DNA of 53,990 nucleotides from positions 1 through 53,990 of the forward strand of contig JAAXPZ010000029.1 of NCBI GenBank assembly GCA_012329065.1, given 5' to 3'. Origin of the DNA: Sulfurovum sp. (lineage in GTDB: Bacteria; Campylobacterota; Campylobacteria; Campylobacterales; Sulfurovaceae). Under the pieces are notes generated by a model that ran no database searches, was not told where the DNA came from, and was given only the letters and a program-made list of their open reading frames with translations. Positions 26,843 to 37,600 of the stretch are shown piece by piece; the first letter of the stretch is position 1, and the number at the start of each line of letters is the position of its first letter. A program made the translations under genes and the position numbers.

Positions 26843-28900
26843 CTACACCGATTGCACAAATGAGCTAAGAATCTCTTTTTTGTTGCCCCCAAAATTTATA
26901 AGAAGCTTATACTCTCTACCAGATTTGTTAGCAGCCTGCACGCGACCTATGCCAAATATCTTGTGCTTGACTAGATCACCTTTTTTGAAATCTGCTGTCT
27001 TGGTGATCTTGAGGGCGGTATCACTGATCAATCCTGCTTCTCCAAGGAAACGACTCTTGTCTAGCTGTTTTCTACGACCTTTATAGAACCTGCTGTCAAC
27101 ATAGCACAAAGTAAGATCAGACTTCGCTCTAGTGATAGCAACATAGCCAAGACGGCGTTCCTCTTCCATATTGCAGCCTTCACCCAATAACGGAAAGAAT
27201 TCTTCTTCCATGCCTATGACATAGAGATGCTCAAATTCAAGTCCTTTGGCAGCATGTATGCTCATGATGGCAACAGTATCTTGTTCTACTTCATCTTGAT
27301 CACTTTGTAAAGAGATATTATTTAGAAACTCATCAAGTGTAATATCTGGATTTTGCATGATTGATTCACGGAAGTATCCATAAAATTCATCGATATTTAG
27401 TACTCGCTCATACCCATCTACTAAGCTATGATAATGATCTTTGAGCTTGATGGTCTCTTCAAATAGAGTAACAAAATTATATATAGACTCTTCTGTCTCA
27501 GCCTGTAGCATATGTATGTCATCTATCAATTTTTTGAGTGAGGTGGCAGCTCGTTTAGTAGTAGCCTTTTCCAGCTCTTTGAGTGAAAGAGTCTCTATAG
27601 CCTGATAGATCGACAGGTGTTTATCATATGCGAGTCTATGAAGTTTGTCTATAGAAACTTTTCCGATACCTCTCTTTGGTTTGTTGGCAATTCGTAAAAA
27701 AGAGAAATCATCATGAGGGTTAGATAGTACCCTAAAATATGATATGATATCTTTGACCTCCGCTCTCTCATAGAATCGCATTCCACCGATGAGCTTAAAT
27801 CCCAATCCTTCCTTAGTAAAGCCCTCTTCTAGAGATCTTGAGAGTGCATTGATACGATAAAGCACAGCAACCTCATCTTGGTGTACTCCGCTTGAGAGTA
27901 GTTCTTTGATCTCCTTGGCTATGGCTCTGGATTCATGACCTTCATCCAGAGAATGCAGAAGCTTGACCGCTTCTCCATCTCCTTTGTGAGAAGATAGTTT
28001 TTTGCCAATCCTATGGCTGTTATGTTCGATAAGAGCGTTGGATGCATCTAAGATAGGCTGCGTAGAGCGATAATTCACTTCAAGTTTGACTATCTTTGTA
28101 TCTTTGAAGTGTTTATGGAAATCTAAGATATTTCGTATATTGGCACCTCTCCAGCCATATATGCTTTGATCGTCATCTCCAACAACACTGATATTGTCAT
28201 GTTCACTCGATAGGTGTTCAAGAAGCTTAAATTGTAGCTCATTTGTATCTTGATACTCATCCACCATGATGTATTGGTAGTGATTACTTACCTCTTTGCG
28301 TAGTTTAGGGTGTTGGTCTAAGATTTTAAATGTAAGCATCAGTAAGTCATCAAAGTCTACTAAGTTGTTTTCAACTATATTTGCTTCATAAGCTTCATAG
28401 ATTTTGGCTATATTTTTATAGTCAGGCAGTTCAGCTTTTTCTGTCACTTCTTTGGGATCAAGCAGTGTATTTTTGTATTTTGAGATTTCACTACCTATGA
28501 ATGACAGGTTGAGGTCAACTTTCATCTCTTTTGCGATGGATCTGATAAGTCTTTTCTTGTCATCACTGTCGATAATCACAAAAGTATTCCTGCGTCCTAG
28601 TTTTTCTATATGGAACTTTAGGAAGATAAGTCCAAATTTATGAAATGTACAGAGAAGAGGAGGTGAGGCATAGCGATTTCCAATGAGTGAAATAGCCCTT
28701 TCTCTCATTTCACTGGCTGCTTTATTTGTAAAAGTCAAAGTGAGAGTATTGGCAGGATCTATGCCTACTTCTCCGATGAGATATGCCAATCGTGTAGTGA
28801 GTGTTTTAGTTTTACCACTCCCAGCACCCGCAAGGATTAGAAGAGAACCGTCGATATGTGTAACAGCTTCTCTCTGTGCCTGATTAAGTTCCTCTAGCAT
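26843..28900 (-). CDS. uvrD: UvrD/PcrA/Rep-type superfamily 1 DNA helicase
   Basis: 685 residues. A 3'-5' ATP-dependent helicase for nucleotide excision and mismatch repair or replication restart. Start at the ATG complementing 28898-28900, which has GGAGGA just upstream; the ATG four codons earlier lies on that ribosome site. Motifs: Walker A AGAGSGKT (24-31), DEYQDTN, DDQSIYGWRGA, VNYRSTQPI, SIHAAKGLEFEHLYVIG and VAITRAKSDL. The C-terminal ~45 residues (GDLVKHKIFGIGRV) form the Tudor-like UvrD/PcrA tail. Name is by family; PcrA or Rep could be equally apt. First gene of a three-gene operon. Confidence 0.94.
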   Translation of the reverse strand: MLEELNQAQREAVTHIDGSLLILAGAGSGKTKTLTTRLAYLIGEVGIDPANTLTLTFTNKAASEMRERAISLIGNRYASPPLLCTFHKFGLIFLKFHIEKLGRRNTFVIIDSDDKKRLIRSIAKEMKVDLNLSFIGSEISKYKNTLLDPKEVTEKAELPDYKNIAKIYEAYEANIVENNLVDFDDLLMLTFKILDQHPKLRKEVSNHYQYIMVDEYQDTNELQFKLLEHLSSEHDNISVVGDDDQSIYGWRGANIRNILDFHKHFKDTKIVKLEVNYRSTQPILDASNALIEHNSHRIGKKLSSHKGDGEAVKLLHSLDEGHESRAIAKEIKELLSSGVHQDEVAVLYRINALSRSLEEGFTKEGLGFKLIGGMRFYERAEVKDIISYFRVLSNPHDDFSFLRIANKPKRGIGKVSIDKLHRLAYDKHLSIYQAIETLSLKELEKATTKRAATSLKKLIDDIHMLQAETEESIYNFVTLFEETIKLKDHYHSLVDGYERVLNIDEFYGYFRESIMQNPDITLDEFLNNISLQSDQDEVEQDTVAIMSIHAAKGLEFEHLYVIGMEEEFFPLLGEGCNMEEERRLGYVAITRAKSDLTLCYVDSRFYKGRRKQLDKSRFLGEAGLISDTALKITKTADFKKGDLVKHKIFGIGRVQAANKSGREYKLLINFGGNKKEILSSFVQSV

Positions 28901-28957
28901 TGTATCCTCCATTAATAAATAATTATATCTATAAATTCATAAAGAGTTGATAGGAGT

Positions 28958-28976
28958 ACACAAGAGACACTTGTGT
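28958..28976. promoter_or_regulatory. Palindrome in the uvrD-lysR divergent region
   Basis: ACACAAG-AGACA-CTTGTGT, 7-bp arms. The 13 bases 28958-28970 recur inverted at 30010-30022, just past the lysR stop. Possible operator. Confidence 0.45.
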
Positions 28977-29001
28977 GTTTAGACAAACAAAATTTTACTA
29001 A

Positions 29002-29016
29002 ATAAGTTCAACTTAT
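29002..29016. promoter_or_regulatory. LTTR-box candidate upstream of lysR
   Basis: ATAAGTTCAACTTAT, a dyad with the T-N11-A form bound by LysR-type regulators (T29003, A29015). It lies 35 bases before a TATAAT at 29052-29057 and 62 before the lysR start, suitable for autoregulation. Confidence 0.5.
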
Positions 29017-29078
29017 GTTTATATTTGCTATAGTTAAATATAAAGATGGATTATAATTTATAACTAAAAGGATGTTGT

Positions 29079-29981
29079 GTGCTAAAAGATTTCGTAAAAA
29101 TGGAAACATTTCTAACAGTAGTTAGGGAGAGAAGCTTCTCTAAAGCTTCTGCAAGACTAGGTATATCGCAGCCTGCGGTGACACAGCAGATCAAATATAT
29201 AGAGAAATATCTAGACAGCAAAATCATAGAAAGAAAAAAGAACGGTATTCGACTGACTTCATCAGGAGAAGCACTTTATAGAGTAGCAATAAAACTTGAG
29301 AAGTGCATTCAAGGTGCAGAGGGTGAGATGCTTGATATTATAGATAAAAAGATTACCTTTAGGCTTGGAGCATCTTTTACTATTGGTAGCTATGTAGTTC
29401 CTGGCGACTGCCTCAATACTATGAGCGAAGTAATCAATAATGATATTAAGTTACATGTAGGTTTGAGTAGTGAGATTGTAACGAAGCTTAAAAACAAGGA
29501 ACTAGATCTTGGTCTTGTGGAGTCTCAGATTTTGGATGATGACTTGATATCTAGGGAATGGAAAGAGGACGAGTTAGTGGTGTTTAGTAATGTTCCGATT
29601 CCAAAAATACTGAAACCAGAAGACCTTTATGGCTTTAGATGGGTATGTCGTGAAGAAGGAAGCCATACACGAAAAATCATGACAGAAGTATTTACTGAGC
29701 TTGGTGTGCAGTGTACATCTTTTAATATGATCTCTGAAGTGAGCGACACGACCGCAGCTCTACAAACAGTTAAGAGGAGTACTAAAGATCCCTCAAACCC
29801 TGTAGTTTCCGTGGTTTCCAAACATGCCATAGCAGATAAAGTACGAGATGGAATATTGTTTGAATCAAGACTCCAGGGCTATAAGATGCTTAGACATTTC
29901 TATATCATGTATCACAAAGATAACAAGTATAATGCCTATGTTAACAATACAGTGGATCATATTCTTTCAGGGTATTGCTAA
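29079..29981 (+). CDS. LysR-type transcriptional regulator
   Basis: 300 residues; GTG start 29079 with AAAGGA at 29067-29072. N-terminal winged HTH (about 1-62): FLTVVRERSFSKASARLG, ISQPAVTQQIKYIEKYL. The rest is the two-lobed periplasmic-binding-like effector domain (FRLGASFTIGSYVVPG from about residue 93). Effector unknown. LysR proteins commonly control a divergent gene; here that is the uvrD operon, an unlikely target, so autoregulation or a distant target is more probable. A T-N11-A dyad and a longer palindrome lie upstream. Confidence 0.92.
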   Translation: MLKDFVKMETFLTVVRERSFSKASARLGISQPAVTQQIKYIEKYLDSKIIERKKNGIRLTSSGEALYRVAIKLEKCIQGAEGEMLDIIDKKITFRLGASFTIGSYVVPGDCLNTMSEVINNDIKLHVGLSSEIVTKLKNKELDLGLVESQILDDDLISREWKEDELVVFSNVPIPKILKPEDLYGFRWVCREEGSHTRKIMTEVFTELGVQCTSFNMISEVSDTTAALQTVKRSTKDPSNPVVSVVSKHAIADKVRDGILFESRLQGYKMLRHFYIMYHKDNKYNAYVNNTVDHILSGYC

Positions 29982-30003
29982 AGGGCAACCCTAATGCAGA
30001 TAA

Positions 30004-30034
30004 GCTACGGTGTCTCTTGTGTGCACTTCGTAGC
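30004..30034 (+). terminator. Hairpin between convergent lysR and rhodanese genes
   Basis: GCTACG (30004-30009) pairs with CGTAGC (30029-30034); the loop contains the inverted copy (30010-30022) of the 13-base sequence found upstream of lysR. Weak terminator candidate. Confidence 0.35.
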
Positions 30035-30045
30035 GAGTATATTTT

Positions 30046-30453
30046 CTATTTTGCTTTAACGGTTTTTTCGCCAAGGTCTATCCAGCCGTAATTTATACCA
30101 CCTTTGAGTTCATAAACATTCTTGTATCCAAGTTTATCTACCAGCCAGTTTCCTACAGCTTTGGTTCTGTTGGCATGTGCACAGTAGATGATAAAAGGGC
30201 TCTGCTTGTCTTTGACTATCTTGGATAGGTCTTCCATCCATTTTTCTGCAAGAGCATTGCCTCTGACATCGAAGAATACCATCTGTTTTGCACCTTTTAT
30301 AATACCAGTCTGTTTCCACTCTTGGGGTGTTCGGATGTCTATCACTGGCACACCTTTTCCCTGAAGTGCTTTGAACTGTTTGACATCTACTTCACCAAAA
30401 CCTGCTGCCAATGAGAGGGATGTAAGTAGTGCCATAGTACTTGGGTATTTCAT
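30046..30453 (-). CDS. Periplasmic rhodanese-like protein
   Basis: 135 residues from the ATG complementing 30451-30453, with AAGGAAC upstream; the longer frame reaching 30561 would run into tRNA-Phe and is rejected. Residues 1-18 form a signal peptide (MALLTSLSLAAGFG region), so the single rhodanese domain should act in the periplasm. Seen: VPVIDIRTPQEWKQTGIIKGA and YCAHANRTKAVGNWL, in which the Cys opens the active-site loop (C-x5-type, with Arg) that carries persulfide sulfur. Sulfur donor and acceptor are unknown; periplasmic sulfur handling fits a sulfur-oxidising or thiosulfate-using organism. Confidence 0.87.
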   Translation of the reverse strand: MKYPSTMALLTSLSLAAGFGEVDVKQFKALQGKGVPVIDIRTPQEWKQTGIIKGAKQMVFFDVRGNALAEKWMEDLSKIVKDKQSPFIIYCAHANRTKAVGNWLVDKLGYKNVYELKGGINYGWIDLGEKTVKAK

Positions 30454-30526
30454 ATTGTTCCTTGATTGATAATTAAGTATTTGATTGGAAATCATAATGT
30501 AAAAAGGTAAATGATATTTTTTGAAG

Positions 30527-30601
30527 TGGTGGCTCGAGACAGAATCGAACTGTCGACACAAGGATTTTCAATCCTTTGCTCTACCCCTGAGCTACCGAGC
30601 C
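30527..30601 (-). tRNA. trnF: tRNA-Phe (anticodon GAA)
   Basis: 75 bases including an encoded CCA (complement 30527-30529). Acceptor GGCTCGG / TCGAGCC (last pair G-T), D-stem GCTC/GAGC, anticodon stem AAGGA/TCCTT around loop TTGAAAA (anticodon GAA), T-arm GACAG-TTCGATT-CTGTC. Same strand as murD, 38 bases downstream of it. Confidence 0.96.
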
Positions 30602-30639
30602 ACATTGTTTTAAGAGGATAGAATTATAGCTATCCAAGA

Positions 30640-31887
30640 TTAAGAATCACTTAATTTTTTAATCTCATTTATAAAAAACTCACCCCTTTTTGCATAAGAG
30701 GAAAATTGATCCAAACTAGAGGCAGCAGGAGAGAGTAGTGCAACATGATTTTGGGTTAGGTTTTGATTGATTTTTCTTACAGCTATATCTATTTGTTTGC
30801 AGTTGTGATGAGTGATATTTCTTTTGCTTGCCATGGATGCAAGCTTGTCGCTATTACTGCCTACGGCGTATAGTTCTATTGTTTGACTAGCAATAAAATC
30901 CATTAGTATACTGAGGTCTAGACCTTTGTCATCTCCTCCTAATATGAGATGAATCTTGTTGTGGCTATAGGCTTTTATTGCCTGCATTGAAGCATCAGCA
31001 TTGGTAGCTTTGGAATCGTTGACCCACAGCCTTCCTAAGTGGTCGTCAATCTCCTCTTGTCTGTGATTGTCTAGTTGAAAGTCATTGAGCAGCGAATAGT
31101 CGGTTTCATCAAAAAGAGTTCTGCTTATTGCTAGAGAAAGTAGCGCATCTTGCAAAAAAGCAGCTCTGTATTTTAGTTTGGAACTGTCTAAATCAAAAAA
31201 ATGCTCCAGAAAGGCATCGTCGTTATACTCCACTACCCATGCATCCGTATCTGGTAACGAAAGCCCTTTTGGCACTAAAGCCAATTCTCCTTCTCTCATA
31301 CCAAGTAGAGGTCTTAACTTGTCAGCCTCATACTGCTCTGGAGTTTCATGCCAATCTAGATGATCTGAAGTAACAGGCAGGAGCAAATAAATATCAGGTG
31401 AGGCATATTTGGTATGGTGTAGTGCAAAGGAGCTACTCTCAAGTATCCATATAGGGGCATTTGGGTCTAGTTCTGCGAGGGGTGTGCCTATATTTCCACC
31501 GCTTATAGCACCTTTTTTTGCAAGAAGCTGCGTTAGCATTTGTGTAGTTGTTGTTTTGCCATTTGTTCCTGATATCCATATGGTAAATGGCTTGGCATGC
31601 ATGTGATTAAGGTGTGCATATTTTTTAGATAGAAAAAAATCATATTCGCTGATAAGATTGCAGGCATTTTTGACAAGAGGGTTGTCGGGCTTTAGACTAG
31701 GTGTGGTGATTTCTAATTTACTTTGGCTAGGATCAAAGCTGCTTGGTGGCAAAATGATATTTTTATTTTCGTCTTCTCTGCTCTCTATGGTGTTATCATC
31801 ATAAAACCTAAAGCCTCCTCCAAGCATTTTGGCGATAGCCTTTGTTGTTTTGCCATAACCGAAAAAGACAATATCGTTTGTTTGCAT
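30640..31887 (-). CDS. murD: UDP-N-acetylmuramoylalanine--D-glutamate ligase
   Basis: 415 residues. Adds D-Glu to UDP-MurNAc-L-Ala in cytoplasmic peptidoglycan precursor synthesis. Start ATG (complement 31885-31887) overlaps the mraY stop (TAATG), so it is translationally coupled; the longer frame beginning at 31944 is inside mraY. ATP loop SGTNGKTTTTQML; SDHLDWH and NDSKATNADAS are Mur-ligase signatures; C-terminal LLSPAASSLDQF. Shorter than E. coli MurD (438) but complete at both ends. Confidence 0.95.
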   Translation of the reverse strand: MQTNDIVFFGYGKTTKAIAKMLGGGFRFYDDNTIESREDENKNIILPPSSFDPSQSKLEITTPSLKPDNPLVKNACNLISEYDFFLSKKYAHLNHMHAKPFTIWISGTNGKTTTTQMLTQLLAKKGAISGGNIGTPLAELDPNAPIWILESSSFALHHTKYASPDIYLLLPVTSDHLDWHETPEQYEADKLRPLLGMREGELALVPKGLSLPDTDAWVVEYNDDAFLEHFFDLDSSKLKYRAAFLQDALLSLAISRTLFDETDYSLLNDFQLDNHRQEEIDDHLGRLWVNDSKATNADASMQAIKAYSHNKIHLILGGDDKGLDLSILMDFIASQTIELYAVGSNSDKLASMASKRNITHHNCKQIDIAVRKINQNLTQNHVALLSPAASSLDQFSSYAKRGEFFINEIKKLSDS

Positions 31888-32948
31888 TATCTGATTTTCA
31901 GCGTGATAAGTGCTAAAAGATTTGCCAAAAATGCAATCATCCAAAATCTAACAATAATTTTATTTTCGGCCCATTTTTTCATCTCAAAATGGTGATGAAT
32001 TGGTGCCATAAGAAAGACTCTCTTGTTTCGGAGTTTATAGCTTCCTACTTGCAAAATGACAGAAACTGTCTCTATCACAAATATAATACCAATAAGCATA
32101 AGTAAAACTTCACTTTTGCCTAGTATTGCCATGTATGCTAAAAACGCACCGATAGAGAGTGAGCCTGTGTCACCCATGAAGAGTTCAGCAGGGTAGCAGT
32201 TGTACCATAGAAATGCCAAAAGAGCTCCGCAGAGGGCTGATGCGATGATGATTGCCTCTCCTACTCCATTGATATTTGGAAGCAGTAGATAGTCAGAGAA
32301 GATAGCATGTCCTGTCACATAAACAATGATAGATAATGTACCCAGTGCAACTACCGTGGGGACGGTAGCGAGTCCATCTAGTCCATCAGTTAGATTGACA
32401 GCATTGCTTGTGGCAACCAGTACACAGACCCAAAATAATATAGACCAATACCCCATATCCAAAAGTGGCTGCTTGAGAAATGGAACATATAATTCTGTAG
32501 GAAAATCTGCAAAAAGTATCAATATTAATGCTATCAGTATAGAAGCAGCTATTTGTAGCCCAAACTTAGTTCTAGCACTTAATCCCTCAAGGTTATCACC
32601 AGATAGTATCTTGCCAAGATCATCCTTGAGCCCTATGAGTGCGAAGGCTATAAGGGTGATTAGCCCAGCGACAGTATGCCAATTGGTGATATCAGCACTT
32701 ACGATAGAGGCTATTATTGTGGCAGAGATAAATACAGCACCTCCCATAGTGGGGGTATACTGCTTGACCTCATGAATGGGCACATATTTATTGATTGGCT
32801 GATTAGCCTTTTTTGAGATAGACCAAGCTAGATATTTGGGCAAAAGAAATACAGTTAGACAAAATGCCAGAAAAAATGCAATTCCAGCACGCACAGATAT
32901 ATAGCTAAGGATATTGATGTCAAAGATTTGATGAAAGTAATATAGCAT
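31887..32948 (-). CDS. mraY: Phospho-N-acetylmuramoyl-pentapeptide transferase
   Basis: 353 residues. Transfers phospho-MurNAc-pentapeptide to undecaprenyl phosphate, forming lipid I; about ten transmembrane helices. Start ATG complementing 32946-32948; a GTG three codons earlier (32957) is possible, but the N-terminus [10 protein letters not shown] matches the family in this phylum. Motifs: [14 protein letters not shown] (catalytic Asp pair), [10 protein letters not shown] (Mg-binding Asp), FMGDTGSL and PIHHHFE. Divergent from gpmI. Confidence 0.95.
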   Translation of the reverse strand: MLYYFHQIFDINILSYISVRAGIAFFLAFCLTVFLLPKYLAWSISKKANQPINKYVPIHEVKQYTPTMGGAVFISATIIASIVSADITNWHTVAGLITLIAFALIGLKDDLGKILSGDNLEGLSARTKFGLQIAASILIALILILFADFPTELYVPFLKQPLLDMGYWSILFWVCVLVATSNAVNLTDGLDGLATVPTVVALGTLSIIVYVTGHAIFSDYLLLPNINGVGEAIIIASALCGALLAFLWYNCYPAELFMGDTGSLSIGAFLAYMAILGKSEVLLMLIGIIFVIETVSVILQVGSYKLRNKRVFLMAPIHHHFEMKKWAENKIIVRFWMIAFLANLLALITLKIR

Positions 32949-33024
32949 GAGCTCCACATTTAATTAGTTATTTATACAAGAAGTGTTATTTTACTATAAT
33001 AATATAAAAATCAGGAAATTATCA

Positions 33025-34506
33025 ATGAGTATAAATAAAACAATTTTGATTATTACAGATGGTATCGGACATAAGCCAGACAGCAAATGTAATGCTTTTG
33101 AAGATGCTGTCAAGCCCGCGTACGACAAACTGTTCGATTCCGCCCCAAAGACACTGATTTCCACTCACAGTATGAGCGTAGGACTGCCTGAAGGTCAAAT
33201 GGGTAACTCAGAAGTAGGACATATGACCATAGGAAGTGGTCGCATACTCTATCAGGACTTAGTCAAAATATCTTTGGCGCTTGAGGATGGAAGTATAGAA
33301 GAGAACAGAGAACTACAGCAGACATTGGATACTAGCGATAGAGTTCATCTGATAGGACTTTTGAGTGATGGCGGAGTACACTCACATATAGAGCATACTA
33401 TAGGTCTCGCAAAGCTTGCAAAATCACGAGGAAAAAAGGTATTTTTACATCTTATCACCGATGGTAGAGATGTGAGTCCTACATCAGCAAAAGAGTATAT
33501 ATTGCAAATAGAGCAAATAGTAGATGATGACATTGTCATAGCGACCATATGCGGTAGATTTTATACTATGGATAGAGATAATCGCTGGGAGAGAGTAGAG
33601 AGAGGCTATAGAGCCATAGTTGAAGCCACGATAAAAACTATACTTGAGCCATCAGCATACATAGATAATAGTTATGCAGATGATACTACAGATGAATTTA
33701 TCGAACCTGTTGCTTTTGCTGGGTATGAGGGGATGATGGATGGTGACGCAGTAATCATAACAAACTTTCGGTCTGATAGAGTCAGAGAGATTGCCTCTGC
33801 TCTTGGAGAAGAGAAGTTTTCACATTTTCAAAGAGTTGACAAAAGCTTGCATATCGCCACAATGACACAATATGATGCTAACTTTTCTTATCCTGTCCTC
33901 TTTTCGAAAGAGCCACCTAAAAACACACTAGCACAAATCATTTCAGAGGCTGGGCTAAGACAGCTTCATACAGCAGAAACTGAAAAATATGCACATGTGA
34001 CATTTTTCCTAAATGGTGGTATCGAAGAGCCATATCCAGGAGAGAGTAGAGTATTGATACCAAGTCCAGATGTTAGGACATATGACCTCAAGCCAGAGAT
34101 GTCTGCCCCAGCAGTAGGGGAGGCAGTCAGGGTTGCCATGGATGATGAGTACGATTTTATAGTGGTAAACTTTGCCAATGGTGACATGGTAGGGCATACA
34201 GGAAATTATGAGGCAGCAAAAATGGCTGTTGAAGCCGTAGATAGAGAGTTGAGCAAGATTATATCTCAGGCTAAGGGAGTGAAATATAATGTTATGATTA
34301 CCTCTGATCATGGCAATTGTGAAGAGATGAAAGATGCAGATGGAAATATACTTACAAATCACACAGTAGGTGATGTATGGTGTTTTGTCTTAGCCAAGGG
34401 TGTAGATAAGCTCAAAGATGGAGGAGGGCTGAATAATATTGCAGCTACTGTGCTAAAGCTGATGGGCTTAAGTATTCCTAAAGAGTTGGATGAACCATTG
34501 TATTGA
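33025..34506 (+). CDS. gpmI: 2,3-bisphosphoglycerate-independent phosphoglycerate mutase
   Basis: 493 residues from ATG 33025 with AGGAA at 33013-33017. Interconverts 3- and 2-phosphoglycerate using two Mn ions; alkaline-phosphatase-like fold. Seen: LIITDGIGH at the N-terminus, catalytic Ser62 in GNSEVGHMTIG, LITDGRDVSP, FYTMDRDNRWERV, NFRSDRVREI, and the C-terminal metal-binding VNFANGDMVGHTG and TSDHGNCEEM. Complete. Confidence 0.97.
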   Translation: MSINKTILIITDGIGHKPDSKCNAFEDAVKPAYDKLFDSAPKTLISTHSMSVGLPEGQMGNSEVGHMTIGSGRILYQDLVKISLALEDGSIEENRELQQTLDTSDRVHLIGLLSDGGVHSHIEHTIGLAKLAKSRGKKVFLHLITDGRDVSPTSAKEYILQIEQIVDDDIVIATICGRFYTMDRDNRWERVERGYRAIVEATIKTILEPSAYIDNSYADDTTDEFIEPVAFAGYEGMMDGDAVIITNFRSDRVREIASALGEEKFSHFQRVDKSLHIATMTQYDANFSYPVLFSKEPPKNTLAQIISEAGLRQLHTAETEKYAHVTFFLNGGIEEPYPGESRVLIPSPDVRTYDLKPEMSAPAVGEAVRVAMDDEYDFIVVNFANGDMVGHTGNYEAAKMAVEAVDRELSKIISQAKGVKYNVMITSDHGNCEEMKDADGNILTNHTVGDVWCFVLAKGVDKLKDGGGLNNIAATVLKLMGLSIPKELDEPLY

Positions 34507-34680
34507 ATTTACATGAGGGTTCGTGTTTTTAAACTTCTTTCGATATTATAGACTCTATCTAGCTATACCACGCTTTTTATTACTTTAGCAAAACAAAAGT
34601 TATTTATATGTCTAAAATTTTCAATAAAAGACTCAGGGTACATAATTATAGTATAGAAAAATCAATAGTCAGGAGAGTGA

Positions 34681-37600
34681 ATGAGCTTGAAATGTTATCC
34701 GTGCAAAGAGGGTCTATATGATCCAGAGTTTGAACATGATGCTTGTGGTATTGGGTTTGTTGCTCATCTCAAAGGGAAGCAGTCTCATGAAATTGTTAGC
34801 AAAGGCATAGAGCTACTGATTAATCTTGAGCATCGTGGTGCAGTTGGCGCAGAGTCAAACTCTGGTGATGGTGCTGGCATATTGACCCAGATGCCAGATA
34901 AATTTATGAGAAGAGCAGCACGCCAAGCGGGAATCAAAGAGGAGCTTCCTCCTTTTGGTGAATATGGCGTAGGAATGGTATTTATACCAAGGGATCCTGA
35001 TGCCTACAGTGAAACACAGAGCATTGTGGAGCAATGTATAGAAGAGATGGGTCAAGAGTGTTTGGGTTGGAGGAAAGTACCTACCTGTAATGACTCCTTG
35101 GGTGATACAGTTAAAAGCGTGGAGCCTATAGTTAAACAAGTTTTTATTAAAAAAGCTAAAGGAATTGACAAAGAAGCGTTTGAAAGAAAACTATTTGTAA
35201 TTAGAAAATATGCCCAAGCTAGAGTGACCGAGTCGCCCATACGAGGCACTGCGTACTTTTATATGACTTCTATGTCATACAAGACAATTGTGTACAAAGG
35301 CCAGCTCATCACAGAGCAGCTACCGCTTTATTTTGCTGACTTGGGTGATCCTGAGTATGAGTCTGCTATCGCGTTGGTGCATAGTAGATTTTCCACCAAT
35401 ACTTTCCCTTCATGGCCACTAGCACAACCTTTTAGATATTTAGCACATAATGGGGAGATAAATACGCTCAAGGGCAATATCAACTGGATGAGAGCTAGGC
35501 AATCTTTGCTTCGATCTAAACTTTTTACAGAAGACGAGCTAAATAAAATATACCCATACCTTATCAATAAAAAAAGTGGCAGCGATAGCTCGGTACTTGA
35601 TAATGTGGTAGAACTACTTACCTTGGCTGGAAGAAGTCTGCCTCATGTGATGAGTATGATGATACCTGAGTCATGGAAATATGAAGAACTTTCAGCAAAA
35701 AGAAGAGCATTCTACGAATATCATGCTACATTTATGGAGCCTTGGGACGGCCCAGCATCTGTAGCATTTACTGATGGTAAGCTGATCGGCGCTACTCTAG
35801 ACAGAAATGGTCTCAGACCTTCTAGGTATTCACTGACAAAAGATGATATTTTAGTCATGGCATCAGAGCAAGGCACACTGGAGTTTCCAGCAGAAGATAT
35901 CGTGCTCAAGGGAAGACTCCAGCCTGGCAAAATGTTCTTGGCGGATCTGGAGCAAGGTCGCATAATTCCCGATGATGAGATCAAGGATAAACTTGCAGAT
36001 GCATATCCGTATGAAGATTGGATTGCCAAACAGAAGATAAACTTGGATGATCTCCTCCTCAATGAAGAGATTCACCAACCCAATCACGAAACTGTATTGC
36101 AGAGACAAAAGTGTTACGGATACACTGTAGAGGACCTTAAAACTATCATAACACCTATGGCAAATGATGCATATGAGGCGACAGGTTCTATGGGTAATGA
36201 TGCAGCTTTGGCTGTACTTTCGCATAAGTCTATCAATCTCTATAATTATTTTCATCAGCTTTTTGCACAGGTTACCAATCCTCCTATAGATCCTATCCGT
36301 GAAGAATCAGTAATGAGTCTTACTTCCTATATTGGCTCACAGGGTAATCTTTTCCAAGAGGTAGATGAAGAGCGAAAGTTTATCAAGCTCTCTTCTCCTA
36401 TTTTGACCAATGAGCAACTTGTCAAACTAAAAGGAATTGATATTTTTCACTTTAGAGCAAAATATATTTCTATACTTTTTGATGCACATATTGAAGGGGC
36501 ACTAGCAAAGGCGGTAGAGAGGATAAAAAAGGAAGCATCGCAAGCTATCACAGATGGCTACAAAATGCTAATACTTTCTACTAGGGGCATCAGCGAAGAA
36601 AAAGCTCCTGTGCCTACACTTTTGGCTACTAGTGCTGTGCATCAGCATCTTATTACTGAGGGTACTAGGACTAGCTGTGGATTGATTATCGAATCAGCAG
36701 AGCCTAGAGAAATACATCATTTTGCCACACTTATCGGGTATGGAGCCAATGCTATCAATCCATATCTAGCATTTGAGACTATAGAAGATATGCGTACTAG
36801 GAAGCTCATACGAGAAGATCTTAGCCATGACGAAGCAGTCGATAACTATATTACTGCCATAGGTAAAGGTATTTATAAAATTATGTCCAAGATGGGTATC
36901 TCTACTATTCGTTCTTATACGGGAGCACAGATATTTGAAGCAGTAGGACTTGGAGATGAGATGATCGAAAAATATTTCAAGGGCACACCATCCAGGATTG
37001 GTGGTATCAATATTGATACACTTGAAAAAGAGACATTACTTTGTCACGGATTAGCTTTTCCAAAACATATGGTTGAATCTAGAAGGATAGGCGTGGGTGG
37101 GCAGTATTCATATCGACAAAGAGGTGAAAAGCATCTACTCACGGCTGAAAATATTTTTCTATTACAGCAGTCTACTAGAACTGACAGCTATGATATATAT
37201 AAAAAATATAGCAAGACAATCGATAAGCCTGGCGAAGATTTTATCACGCTTAGAGGCTTGTTGGAGTTTAAAAATCAAAGACCTGTTCCTTTGGATGAAG
37301 TGGAGCCTATTGAAGGAATAATGAAGAGATTTGCTACTGGAGCGATGAGTTATGGATCTATCTCCAAAGAAGCACATGAGACGATGGCTATTGCCATGAA
37401 TAGTATCGGAGCTAAAAGTAATACTGGCGAAGGCGGAGAGGATGCTGGTAGATTTGGTACAGAACGAAACTCCAAGATTAAACAGATAGCTTCAGGTAGA
37501 TTCGGTGTAACAGCGAATTATCTAGTCAATGCAGAGGAGTTACAAATCAAGCTTGCCCAAGGTGCAAAGCCTGGAGAGGGAGGACAGCTTCCTGGTCATA

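Noticed and set aside
30454-30561. Longer N-terminus for the rhodanese protein
   Set aside because: It would overlap the tRNA-Phe gene; the ATG at 30453 has its own ribosome site and a signal peptide.
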